IMG/VR virus record: IMGVR_UViG_3300046533_001021
Coordinates: 1-20,688 of that record
Source: a virus
DNA: 20,688 nucleotides
Direction: 5' to 3' (one strand)
The number at the start of each line of letters is the position of its first letter. Positions within the stretch are counted from its first letter, which is position 1. The notes beneath the pieces are model-generated. The model worked only from the letters and a program-made list of their open reading frames with translations, was not told where the DNA came from and did not search any database. Of this stretch, positions 6,022 through 12,751 are shown one piece after another. The translations under genes and the position numbers were made by a program.

Positions 6022-6268
6022 CTGTTCTCCACTCTTCCATTATGCCAAGTCCTATTGCAGGCTCTTCAACTTTCACCGCTGGGTAACCATTCTCTTCAAC
6101 AACTATTGCGCATATGCGATCTTTAACAATGCACATATTAGCTAAATGGATATACTTATTGTTTCCTATCAGCAGCTCACTAAATATCTGCTCATTGCTC
6201 ATATTCTCACGCGGGGTCGCAGTAAGAACCTGATTGTTCTCTAGGTATATCACTATTCTTGGCGTCAT
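6008..6268 (-). CDS. 86-residue hypothetical protein in the terminase-splitting cassette
   Basis: The frame is open from 6325, but the ATG at 6268 (MTPRIVIYLENNQVLTATPR) has AAAAAGGC upstream and shortens the overlap with the preceding gene. The product looks like a small alternating-strand fold with an acidic end (EEPAIGLGIMEEWRTDGNQ). No signal or membrane segment is seen. No family is recognised. It is the fourth gene in the cassette between the terminase halves. Confidence 0.5.
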   Translation of the reverse strand: MTPRIVIYLENNQVLTATPRENMSNEQIFSELLIGNNKYIHLANMCIVKDRICAIVVEENGYPAVKVEEPAIGLGIMEEWRTDGNQ

Positions 6269-6422
6269 CGAATGCCTTTTTAATTTGTTTAAAATCTCTT
6301 TCAATTTGTTGCTGTACATATCCACGAGCTACATCCCATTTAATGCCGCAACTAGATATTTTTTTCTGAAGTTCTAGATAGGTTATCATTAAACGACCAA
6401 TATCATGATCTAAGTTAATCAT
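6207..6422 (-). CDS. 71-residue helical hypothetical protein in the terminase-splitting cassette
   Basis: Its ATG overlaps the stop of the coiled-coil gene as TAATG. The product starts MINLDHDIGRLMITYLELQK and is polar and helical, ending in a flexible SGSYCDPA tail. No family is recognised. It overlaps the following gene by about 60 bp if that gene starts at 6268. Confidence 0.5.
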   Translation of the reverse strand: MINLDHDIGRLMITYLELQKKISSCGIKWDVARGYVQQQIERDFKQIKKAFDDAKNSDIPREQSGSYCDPA

Positions 6423-6973
6423 TACTTCTTAGCCTTTGGCTTTGATCCAAAGCCTTTGAAGTATGCGTCTACTCGATCAATATGATTCTCAAATTGACGT
6501 TGTATTGATTTAACGTGTTCAAGGGACGCTTTGTCGGATATCACATTCTTTAAGCTTTCAATGTCCTTTTCTATTTTCTTAACAAAGATGCCTGCTGCGG
6601 GCAAAATGTCATCACAGAATTCATCAAATTCTTTTAGCTTTTCCTTTTGCTTATTGACTTCACGCCAGATAGTTTCCAAGTCTTTCTTGAGTTTATCTTC
6701 GTCTTCTTTTTCCCAGATATCTCGTTCTTTAAGATATTTATCTATGTAAGAAACTTTATTGCAATCTGCTTCTAAAAGATCCAATCTATCTCTGTGATTT
6801 TTAGAAGAATACTCCAAGTTTTGAAAAGAATACTTGTTAACTCCATTTAATATACTTGTTAAATAATCATAGTTTTTCTTTAGCTTTTCGATCTCGTTCA
6901 AACGATTAGTCATCATATTGAATAGCGTAGCAATACAGACAATACAGACAACAAAAGCAAAGGCTTCTAACAT
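6422..6973 (-). CDS. Membrane-anchored coiled-coil protein (possible inner-membrane spanin)
   Basis: The 183-residue protein begins with one hydrophobic segment (LEAFAFVVCIVCIATLFNMM). About 150 residues of charged heptad-type sequence follow, ending in a basic GSKPKAKK tail. One N-terminal anchor plus a long periplasmic coiled coil is the plan of Rz-type inner-membrane spanins, which act at the last lysis step. The ATG has GGAGAAACA upstream and overlaps the end of a lipoprotein gene by seven bases. The spanin idea rests on this pairing only; gene order is lipoprotein first, unlike lambda Rz/Rz1, and the coiled coil is long. It could equally be a structural or superinfection-exclusion protein. 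Confidence 0.6.
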   Translation of the reverse strand: MLEAFAFVVCIVCIATLFNMMTNRLNEIEKLKKNYDYLTSILNGVNKYSFQNLEYSSKNHRDRLDLLEADCNKVSYIDKYLKERDIWEKEDEDKLKKDLETIWREVNKQKEKLKEFDEFCDDILPAAGIFVKKIEKDIESLKNVISDKASLEHVKSIQRQFENHIDRVDAYFKGFGSKPKAKK

Positions 6974-7218
6974 TGTTTCTCCACTTTTTCTTCTTGGACT
7001 TGGGCTTCTACTTCAGTAGTTTCATCACATTCAGGTGCTGGATAAGAAAAAACATTCAGATGAATGATCGTGCTTTTCTCTTTTGGATCGGACTTTTGCT
7101 GTACAGTTAGGTCAACCACTTCTTCAATAGATGGTCTTTCGTTAACTGTTCTGGTATGGGGCAAGGACATGCAACCTGATAGGATCAGTGTTGATATAAC
7201 TAAACATAATTTAAGCAT
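6967..7218 (-). CDS. Small outer-membrane-type lipoprotein (possible outer spanin)
   Basis: The 83-residue product starts MLKLCLVISTLILSGCMSLP: a short signal sequence ending in the lipobox LSGC, so signal peptidase II should cleave before Cys16. The mature part is acidic, Pro- and Glu-rich, and ends in Cys. AAGGAG stands ahead of the ATG, 18 bp after the stop of the terminase ATPase gene. A short phage lipoprotein overlapping a membrane-anchored coiled-coil gene suggests an outer spanin, but the homology cannot be read by eye. Confidence 0.65.
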   Translation of the reverse strand: MLKLCLVISTLILSGCMSLPHTRTVNERPSIEEVVDLTVQQKSDPKEKSTIIHLNVFSYPAPECDETTEVEAQVQEEKVEKQC

Positions 7219-7238
7219 TTAAGATTCTCCTTATTTCT

Positions 7239-7940
7239 TTAGGTATTGGATTCAAGCATATATTGCGGGTGTTGCCACCACGGTAGAAAGAATAGTTTAA
7301 AGTCCAGAGCGGTAAGAGCCTTGCCTTGCGCCTGCGCGTCTTGGCATTTTTTAACCATGTTATAGAAGTGTCCCTCTCTACCCTCGGCCGTCGATTCAAT
7401 CGTAATAAACTGGCCAACGTCGACCGTGTTGAGCGCACCTTCGATGATCTCATTTGCTTTGGTGGGAAACTCTCTGCATATCTTGCCGAATTCACTAATG
7501 TGAAGCAGTTGGACCGTACCAGATCGCAAGGAGTGTGATACGCGGTAGACAGACCCGTTACTAAAACGTAATTCGTTAGTATTGTCTCGATAAGCTTGCA
7601 CAAGGCCTTTGATGCGGGGATGTAAAGAGTCATAGGCATATTTCACTTTGTCTTTGAAAATTTCTCTTGAATTTTCCGCTCGGTCTGTAACAATAGCTGC
7701 GTTAATGTTTGTGTTCCAAAGGCAGTGATCAAGGTAGTAGATTGCAAAGAAGGTGGTAATTCCCAATTGGCGAGCTTTGAGTATGATGTTGAAATTGTGC
7801 ATATCGTTGAACAGAATCTCTTGCGCCCAATTGAGATTAAACTTAACTTTTTGGCCTTTCTTATTCTTGATATAATAGAGGTTTTCGAGTCTCCATCGTC
7901 TATCTTTAAGCAATACCTTTTCTTCATCAGTGAACTTCAT
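7239..7940 (-). CDS. Terminase large subunit, ATPase half (separate gene)
   Basis: This 233-residue protein is the packaging-motor ATPase domain. It shows an N-terminal adenine-binding region (FNLNWAQEILFND), a Walker A-type KARQLGITT (55-63), Walker B LLHISEFG (145-152) with catalytic Glu, and the coupling motif ESTAEG (182-187). It ends FLPWWQHPQYMLESNT and stops exactly where the linker to the nuclease domain would begin. The linker resumes in the gene at 5132-5932. The start overlaps the TerS stop as ATGA, so it is coupled to TerS. The gene is clean, with no sign of a frameshift near the end; the break looks like an insertion fixed as two genes. Confidence 0.9.
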   Translation of the reverse strand: MKFTDEEKVLLKDRRWRLENLYYIKNKKGQKVKFNLNWAQEILFNDMHNFNIILKARQLGITTFFAIYYLDHCLWNTNINAAIVTDRAENSREIFKDKVKYAYDSLHPRIKGLVQAYRDNTNELRFSNGSVYRVSHSLRSGTVQLLHISEFGKICREFPTKANEIIEGALNTVDVGQFITIESTAEGREGHFYNMVKKCQDAQAQGKALTALDFKLFFLPWWQHPQYMLESNT

Positions 7941-8329
7941 TTGTTAACGGGATTGCGGTTGGTATCAAACAAGTCGTCATTCGTATCGGTTACTATTACT
8001 TCTTTAGTTTCGCGTTGGCCAAGGTAAACTTTTCCAAGCCAAATAAGCATAGTTACGTTGCCTTTCATGGCTGCTTTGTATTGCAAGCGTCTAAGGGATT
8101 GTTTACCAACTTCCCTCCCTTCTTTTAATATCTCTGAAAAGTGGTTGTCTAGGGTGTCGGGATGACACTTAACGACTGCCGCTATTTCTTCTCTTGTGCA
8201 GAGTATTGCAGCCAAAGCCCTAACTTGCTCAGCATCGATCTTATCGGCCTTATGACAAATAATCCGTTTCTTAGCATTAGCATCTAGTTTCTCGCGCTCT
8301 TCCTTGGTTGCTCTGTGTCTTTTAGGCAT
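7937..8329 (-). CDS. Terminase small subunit
   Basis: TerS recognises the packaging site and passes DNA to TerL. The 130-residue protein starts MPKRHRATKEEREKL, then has a helix-turn-helix (LAAILCTREEIAAVVKCHPD) and the pattern SLRRLQYKAAMKGNVTMLIW followed by LGKVYLGQRE, typical of small terminase subunits. The start at 8329 has GGAGGAAA ten bases upstream and a sensible basic N-terminus; an upstream start at 8359 has no such support. It lies directly before the ATPase half of TerL, the usual order. The ending TNDDLFDTNRNPVNK is likely the flexible TerL-contacting tail. Confidence 0.88.
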   Translation of the reverse strand: MPKRHRATKEEREKLDANAKKRIICHKADKIDAEQVRALAAILCTREEIAAVVKCHPDTLDNHFSEILKEGREVGKQSLRRLQYKAAMKGNVTMLIWLGKVYLGQRETKEVIVTDTNDDLFDTNRNPVNK

Positions 8330-8699
8330 ATCGCTTAAGTTTCCTCCGACCATTAACAAAGACTTTTTTGTATCGTCGAGATCCTTTCTTAAAGAGCTTC
8401 ATGATTTCATATGCGCGGCCCCAGGCGAGAAATTTATATCCTATTGTTCCTACTGCATTAAGATATTTGATGGAACAGGGAGACTTAATTATTTCTTGGT
8501 AGTGTCTCTGTTCAAATTGTGGATATTTAAGTTTAATCTCGGAGAAAGAGAAGCGCAAAATTTTCAACCCCTCTTGATAGATGGGATTTGTATCGTCTTC
8601 ACCAGAAAAATGATTTCCTGGAATATAAATAAATCTTCCGCACCAAGTTCCAAAGTGTGGCTTTCCGTTAATTACTTCTCTTTCAATTTTCTCACACAT
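8322..8699 (-). CDS. 125-residue hypothetical protein upstream of TerS
   Basis: Start at the ATG at 8699 (MCEKIEREVINGKPHFGTWC) gives an 8-bp overlap with the previous gene; a longer frame from 8768 would overlap by 77 bp. The protein is rich in aromatic and basic residues, with a strongly basic end (KKGSRRYKKVFVNGRRKLK) suggesting nucleic-acid contact. No family is recognised. It is embedded in the packaging operon between a ParB-like gene and TerS. Confidence 0.6.
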   Translation of the reverse strand: MCEKIEREVINGKPHFGTWCGRFIYIPGNHFSGEDDTNPIYQEGLKILRFSFSEIKLKYPQFEQRHYQEIIKSPCSIKYLNAVGTIGYKFLAWGRAYEIMKLFKKGSRRYKKVFVNGRRKLKRYA

Positions 8700-8949
8700 T
8701 TGCGTGGAATGCCTCTTCGTTTCGTTTCCAATAATGGACCTTGGCTTTCTCAGGTAGCCTATAGCCATCCCAATTATGGCCTGTCCACCAGCCTTTTACG
8801 GTTTTCGTTATGTCTGTCTTTAGATCAAGCAGGTCAAAGTCTTCAGGGAGCCATGTTGTTGCATCAACCCATCCGTCGTAATCTTTCTCGCAATCACCAT
8901 ATTGCCAAAGTTTGCCCTTAGACTTGGGAGTTCCGACCTTGCGAATCAA
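8692..8949 (-). CDS. 85-residue hypothetical protein with TTG start
   Basis: A TTG at 8949 overlaps the previous TGA, and GGAGAG stands seven bases upstream, so a TTG start is well supported. The product has a Trp-rich middle (YDGWVDATTWLPEDFDLLDL, then GWWTGHNWDGYRLPEK). The alternating Trp and acidic residues suggest a compact fold. No family is recognised. The gene is between the ParB-like gene and another unknown in the packaging operon. Confidence 0.55.
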   Translation of the reverse strand: MIRKVGTPKSKGKLWQYGDCEKDYDGWVDATTWLPEDFDLLDLKTDITKTVKGWWTGHNWDGYRLPEKAKVHYWKRNEEAFHANV

Positions 8950-9602
8950 AGAAGCTCTCCGTTTTTCTTAATCGTGTATTCTTTACCATTAGACTCCATG
9001 TAGTTCCGCCAACGTTCAATAACTGCTTCTGCTATCTCCGCACTTGTCATAAGCAAAACAGGGAATTCACCGCGGATACTAGGATCGAAAACAGAAACAT
9101 CAGTGCAATCAACACAAGCAAGTGCATGCTCGTTGAGATGGTAAACATCGCCAACAGAACAGCTCTGTTCGGATTCGATACTCTCCTCCAGAATTGTATT
9201 ATCTTCTTTTTCAAGGCTATCAATCTTAAGATCATTTTCGGTCATCCCTAGTTCTAATAGTTCGGCAGGATCACATAACGCAGACAGCAAGTCCCAATCA
9301 AATTCACCATGATGTACGTTGTCTTGGATGGAACGCTTTTTAATGATTGCTCCATCTAAAGAAAAATCAACAATGCACGGTATGGTCTTAAATCCGAGTT
9401 TCTTGGCGGCACGGACACGTTGCGAACCAGCATAAACAGTATGAAGACCATTGACTAGATTGACAAGCACAGGCCGCTTGTTTAGGAAGTCGGGATCTTC
9501 TTTGATGCTTTTGCAAAGCTTCTCGAATTGATTCTTTGTAATCTTACGGGGGTTATCATTCGGTAATGTTAGTATGGATATATCTATTGGTTCAATCGTC
9601 AT
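8946..9602 (-). CDS. ParB/Srx-domain protein with collapsed DNA-methylase remnant
   Basis: Residues 1-110 form a ParB-like domain: NPRKITKNQFEKLCKSI, then PVLVN and the nucleotide-binding-type box VYAGSQRVRAAKKLGFKTIP. In many phages this domain is fused to an N4/N6 DNA methylase located just upstream of terminase. Here the linker SVGDVYHLNEHALACVDCTD matches the usual GDVYxLGxHRLLCGDCTD lead-in. The sequence then jumps to the usual last helix, AEIAEAVIERWRNYMESNGK, so the SAM-binding fold and catalytic DPPY motif are missing. The frame is intact and 218 residues long. It may have kept only the ParB function (DNA binding or nuclease). The ATG at 9602 has no clear ribosome binding site. Confidence 0.8.
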   Translation of the reverse strand: MTIEPIDISILTLPNDNPRKITKNQFEKLCKSIKEDPDFLNKRPVLVNLVNGLHTVYAGSQRVRAAKKLGFKTIPCIVDFSLDGAIIKKRSIQDNVHHGEFDWDLLSALCDPAELLELGMTENDLKIDSLEKEDNTILEESIESEQSCSVGDVYHLNEHALACVDCTDVSVFDPSIRGEFPVLLMTSAEIAEAVIERWRNYMESNGKEYTIKKNGELL

Positions 9603-9826
9603 ATGTGTTTAAAATGTCTAAAGCATTACCGTTAAGAACTCCGATATATCAAATTTTAAACTTAACAATCAATGTAAAGTTTTATCTTTTTTGCTTTGAC
9701 TTCTTACAGCGGTTTATTTAAGATGTTGCGTTGTTATGTTAGTTGAAGGGTTCGAAAATTCTTTTTTGTTGATATATAATTTGTTTTGGTTAGAGTTAAT
9801 GGCAGTTAGTTAAGTTGGGGGATGAA
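9603..9826. promoter_or_regulatory. Divergent promoter region
   Basis: This 224-bp AT-rich gap separates the minus-strand packaging operon from a plus-strand operon and must hold promoters for both. On the plus strand TATAAT at 9775-9780 is a good -10 candidate, but no strong -35 lies at the right distance. On the minus strand TTGATT followed 17-18 bases later by ATATAT/TATATC, around 9640-9675, is a moderate candidate. No operator-like palindrome stands out. Confidence 0.35.
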
Positions 9827-10057
9827 ATGAACGCGGTTCAACAAAGTCTTTTTGGGGATAATAGCCCTGTTGGTCTACTCAAAGAAGAGGTTCGCAAAGT
9901 AAAGGAATCAAGTGATAATGTCCGACGAGGTGTTTTTGCTCGGCAGAACGAAATTATGAAAATATGTCTTAAACAACAGGCGGAAATAGATGAACTCAAA
10001 CGAATCATCAAAGATGGTGTCTCTAGACCAGAATTACAATTTGTCCTTGTTGGATGA
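9827..10057 (+). CDS. 76-residue coiled-coil hypothetical protein
   Basis: The ATG at 9827 follows GGGGGATGAA; an in-frame TTG at 9815 is less likely. The product starts MNAVQQSLFGDNSPVGLLKE and is charged and helical up to the C-terminal SRPELQFVLVG. The start (QQSLFGD) resembles short phage and plasmid proteins but is not diagnostic. First gene of the plus-strand operon that leads to the DciA-like gene. Confidence 0.55.
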   Translation: MNAVQQSLFGDNSPVGLLKEEVRKVKESSDNVRRGVFARQNEIMKICLKQQAEIDELKRIIKDGVSRPELQFVLVG

Positions 10058-10310
10058 TGAGAACTTCAAGGCTGGGGTTACCTTTGCCCAGATGCGATTA
10101 CTTCATTATGTGGAACGTGTAAGTGAGACGATGATCACATCGCATATACCGCTTCAGTTGAATGATGAGGAAAAATACAATATGGCTATGACTGCTGGGT
10201 TTGAACTTATTCAGGACAAACTAAAAGAAATTGTACTAACAGACAATCAAGCTATCCAAGATAATCCTTTTTTACAGATGGCATTTAACGACTTTTGGCC
10301 TAAGGAATAA
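9990..10310 (+). CDS. Hypothetical protein upstream of the DciA-like gene
   Basis: The frame from the ATG at 9990 (GGCGGAAATAG upstream) gives 106 residues and overlaps the previous gene by 68 bp. An ATG at 10014 would shorten the overlap but has no ribosome binding site. The body, from LLDDENFKAGVTFAQMRLLH to FNDFWPKE, is helical and acidic. No family is recognised. It ends three bases before the DciA-like gene. Confidence 0.5.
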   Translation: MNSNESSKMVSLDQNYNLSLLDDENFKAGVTFAQMRLLHYVERVSETMITSHIPLQLNDEEKYNMAMTAGFELIQDKLKEIVLTDNQAIQDNPFLQMAFNDFWPKE

Positions 10311-10313
10311 TTC

Positions 10314-10643
10314 ATGCAGAAAACTCATAATCCCTTTGATACATCTTTTATTCAACCTACTGCTAAAAGTGCCGAATTCGTTATGGATAGGGTTTGGAAA
10401 AAAATTCAATCTAAATATCACGATCGACCTGACTTAATCCTTGTAGGATGGAAAGAAATTGTCGGTGAGCGCATAGCTCCTATGACAGAAGCTAAAGAAT
10501 TTGTTGATGGCATATTATATGTGAAAGTGCACAACTCTTCAACTTTGCAAAACTTTCATATGACAAAACAACATTTACTTCAAAAAATACGGCAACGTTT
10601 TAAAAGCGTTAAGATAGATGATATAAAATTCTCAATGAAGTAG
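10314..10643 (+). CDS. DciA-like (DUF721) replicative helicase loader
   Basis: The 109-residue protein fits DUF721: a helical start, DLILVGWKEIVGERIAPMT matching W-x-x-x-VG-x-x-x-A-x-x-T, then VDGILYVKVHNSSTLQNFHM matching the DG-x-L-x-V-x-V strand pair. It ends with IDDIKFSMK. DUF721 proteins are DciA, the ancestral bacterial factor that loads DnaB onto single-stranded DNA; most phages carry DnaC-type loaders instead. AAGGA lies seven bases before the ATG. A DnaB helicase is encoded at 18184-19638, so the element may bring its own helicase-loader pair. The short domain-only form with an N-terminal NPFDTSFIQPT segment resembles DciA of chlamydia-like bacteria, from memory. Confidence 0.75.
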   Translation: MQKTHNPFDTSFIQPTAKSAEFVMDRVWKKIQSKYHDRPDLILVGWKEIVGERIAPMTEAKEFVDGILYVKVHNSSTLQNFHMTKQHLLQKIRQRFKSVKIDDIKFSMK

Positions 10644-10686
10644 CTATATTTTCTGTACCGCAGAAAAAGCAACAAAAAGGTAAATG

Positions 10687-11043
10687 CTATTCATCGATGT
10701 TTGTGTTTTTAAAATTCGAGGTTATTTCTAAAATATTTTTATCGTTTTCATACAAGAGATTGTATGTTATTTCACCCATTAAAGTTTGAGATTCTTCTTG
10801 ATTGTTACATAAGATTTCATGACAAAACCCGTCGTTCATAACTATTTTTACAATTCTAGATCCGCAAACAATGTTACAATTAGTGTCGTAAATATGACTT
10901 ATATGTTTTAAATTAATTATAACATTCAAATCTATTAAAATTACTTTTTCTAGATTTCCACTACATGAATTTAAAATTGGTGTTGGGAAAGCTTCTGAAA
11001 GTTCTCGAGTTTCACTTTTACAATTCTCTTCACATAATTCCAT
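10687..11043 (-). CDS. 118-residue hypothetical protein, end of replication operon
   Basis: The ATG at 11043 overlaps the RusA-like gene by 14 bp. The product starts MELCEENCKSETRELSEAFP and is rich in Cys, Asn and Ile, with a strand-rich middle (KVILIDLNVIINLKHISHIY). No signal sequence, membrane helix or family is recognised. The operon ends here facing the DciA gene; a 7-bp hairpin (TTTTCTG 10649-10655 and CAGAAAA 10661-10667) lies in the 43-bp gap but has no proper U-tract. Confidence 0.5.
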   Translation of the reverse strand: MELCEENCKSETRELSEAFPTPILNSCSGNLEKVILIDLNVIINLKHISHIYDTNCNIVCGSRIVKIVMNDGFCHEILCNNQEESQTLMGEITYNLLYENDKNILEITSNFKNTNIDE

Positions 11044-11470
11044 ATGATTTCACTTCTATCCTTATTCCATTTGGTTTTTTTATCTCTTGGGCATATTCCC
11101 ACTGGATGCGAACATCATCGTCGGCTTGACCAACAGCGCGACCAGGTATTAGCATTTCAGCGCAGGCATCGCGGATCCACTTAAATGCGGCACGCAAGTT
11201 GTCATCATCAAGCTTTCTTGCACCAAGCCGCGTCAACTTGACGATACATGGTAGCACAATCTCGGGATTTTCGGAACTCCATTTTAGCTTCACCACATGC
11301 TTTTGAGTCTTGTGCCGCAGAGATGCTACTTTCCATCCAGGAATGAAATATGACTTACCATTTTTAAACTTCCGTTGTGGCTTGTCTTTTTGGTTTAGCT
11401 CCGAAACCGTTAGAATTGGCAATTCCCAACAAAAGTATGGGGGGGTGCTACCTTGATATTCCTCGATCAT
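11030..11470 (-). CDS. rusA: RusA-family Holliday junction resolvase
   Basis: RusA dimers resolve four-way junctions left by phage recombination. The 146-residue protein carries the family core: LTRLGARKLDDDNLRAAFKW with the DDDN acidic cluster, IRDACAEMLIPG, GQADDDVRIQWEYAQEIKKP and GIRIEV. These include the conserved acidic residues that bind magnesium. The N-terminus has PILTVSELNQKDK and a basic patch. The start overlaps the preceding 48-residue gene as ATGA. It sits downstream of Rep in the replication operon and would complement Bet and the exonuclease encoded at 14685-16677. Confidence 0.85.
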   Translation of the reverse strand: MIEEYQGSTPPYFCWELPILTVSELNQKDKPQRKFKNGKSYFIPGWKVASLRHKTQKHVVKLKWSSENPEIVLPCIVKLTRLGARKLDDDNLRAAFKWIRDACAEMLIPGRAVGQADDDVRIQWEYAQEIKKPNGIRIEVKSYGIM

Positions 11471-11613
11471 TTTTTTGCTCGCTGAAGGGCTGCTATTGTT
11501 TTCTTGCGCTTTTCTATCACGCGCTTCTTTTGAGGCTTGGCATGGCCCGTGCGAAATAACGCCTGCGCTTGCTCAAAACTAACTTCATCTTGAAATGTTT
11601 GATTGAAACTCAT
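11467..11613 (-). CDS. 48-residue basic hypothetical protein
   Basis: A short frame starts MSFNQTFQDEVSFEQAQALF and ends in a lysine/arginine-rich helix (KRVIEKRKKTIAALQRAKK). AGGAGG stands nine bases ahead of the ATG, the strongest ribosome binding site of this operon. It overlaps both neighbours as ATGA, linking Rep to RusA. Its acidic start and basic helix suggest binding to nucleic acid or a partner. No family is recognised. Confidence 0.6.
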   Translation of the reverse strand: MSFNQTFQDEVSFEQAQALFRTGHAKPQKKRVIEKRKKTIAALQRAKK

Positions 11614-12665
11614 GTTTTTAATCCTCCTCTTCGATAGCCCAATTTTTCTAATGCGGTCAAAAGCTCCTCGGCAAAGTTTTCCACGCTTTTATCTTTTTTG
11701 ATTGTGAAGTTGCCCACTTTTACGAAACGCGCTTTGATGTCGATTACTTTTTCTAAATTGTTTTCGCCCTGTACTATTCTTGCGTAAAGTTCATTTTGGA
11801 ATTCTTTGTCAGCTTTTGAAGCCATGTTGTTGTTTATTGCCCACTGCAAGTATTGCTCGTGAGAGGTCTTGATCGAACGGCACGCGCCAGAGTCGAGTTG
11901 ATTTTCATACCAGAGAATGTTTGAGATTAGCTTGTCTCGATCTTCGGCAGAATACTTTTTGATAGCATTCACCATCCATGGAGTGAATCGGCTCCCATCG
12001 CGGAATATGTACTGTTTAGGATCAAAAAAGACGATAACATTTTGCCTTTTGATCAACGATAAATCGACAGGGTTCTTATCGTTAATAGATGTTTTATAGA
12101 TATCGTCTTTCTTATCGTTAGTGGTGCCATTAGGACCCACCCCTAGGTCCAATTGGACCATGGTCCTGTTTTCGACCTTGGCTTTCAATGACTTACGAAA
12201 CGTCTTTTTTTGGTCGTTTTTGTGCACGTCTTCATTTGGCTTATTTGAAAAAAGCCACGTAACGATTTGTTTTATGTCCAAAAAGTAATAATTGCTTGAG
12301 TCGCCAGGAACTTTGTAGACCTTCAAAAATTTCAATTCAGCGAATAGCTTGATCGCACCCACAAAGGTTTTTTTACAGACGTTGGCTTTTTCGTAGGCTT
12401 GTTTACTGGTAAAGTACATAACTGGGTTGTTTTCGGTTCTCTTGCCGAAAATATTCAAGCTGTTTTGGGACTTTAGATAATGCCACTGTTCAATAAGAAC
12501 GCTAAGGATTATTGCATAATCATTGCAACCGAGCAGTTTTGCCGTGGATCGATTAACTTGAATATAGGAACTTGGCTTTAAAAGAGAAGTTATCCCTTCT
12601 ATGATTTGATCAACGCTTAGGTTTAATTTTTTTATTTCTTTTTTTACAGGTGCTCTTCTTGCCAT
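11610..12665 (-). CDS. Phage/plasmid replication initiator-type protein (winged helix)
   Basis: The 351-residue protein has an N-terminal domain (about 40-135) with a helical core (AKLLGCNDYAIILSVLIEQW), then VMYFTSKQAYEKANVCKKTF and LKVYKVPGDSSNYYFLD. This looks like the winged helix of replisome-organiser proteins, which read origin DNA. A polar linker (150-215) leads to a C-terminal helical region that ends with EELLTALEKLGYRRGG. There is no Walker motif and no primase signature. GAGGTG lies five bases before the ATG. The position downstream of a hairpin-rich gene-free region and upstream of rusA supports a replication role, with the DnaB and DciA genes as likely partners. The exact family is not certain. 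Confidence 0.6.
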   Translation of the reverse strand: MARRAPVKKEIKKLNLSVDQIIEGITSLLKPSSYIQVNRSTAKLLGCNDYAIILSVLIEQWHYLKSQNSLNIFGKRTENNPVMYFTSKQAYEKANVCKKTFVGAIKLFAELKFLKVYKVPGDSSNYYFLDIKQIVTWLFSNKPNEDVHKNDQKKTFRKSLKAKVENRTMVQLDLGVGPNGTTNDKKDDIYKTSINDKNPVDLSLIKRQNVIVFFDPKQYIFRDGSRFTPWMVNAIKKYSAEDRDKLISNILWYENQLDSGACRSIKTSHEQYLQWAINNNMASKADKEFQNELYARIVQGENNLEKVIDIKARFVKVGNFTIKKDKSVENFAEELLTALEKLGYRRGGLKT

Positions 12666-12751
12666 GATTACACCTCAACAAAAAATATTTTAAATGAAGC
12701 CGTAAAAGAAAGGAGTTTAGTGAGATTAGGGTAAGTCATGAGACAAAGCCT

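Noticed and set aside
5929-7238. Group I intron or intein splitting the terminase
   Set aside because: Both halves have their own start or stop codons with coupled translation, no intein motifs are present, and the interval is filled with several genes; a spliced product is not supported, although a structured-RNA search was not possible.
7211-7639. 142-codon minus-strand frame overlapping the terminase ATPase gene
   Set aside because: It is a shadow in another frame of the motor domain; the ATPase frame holds the Walker and coupling motifs.
8304-8921. 205-codon plus-strand open frame opposite the genes upstream of TerS
   Set aside because: The minus strand has a chain of overlapping genes with good starts; the plus-strand product is low in charge, rich in Ser, Leu and Phe and looks like an antisense shadow.
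10649-10667. TTTTCTG/CAGAAAA hairpin between converging genes as a terminator
   Set aside because: The stem is weak and neither strand has a run of Ts directly after it.
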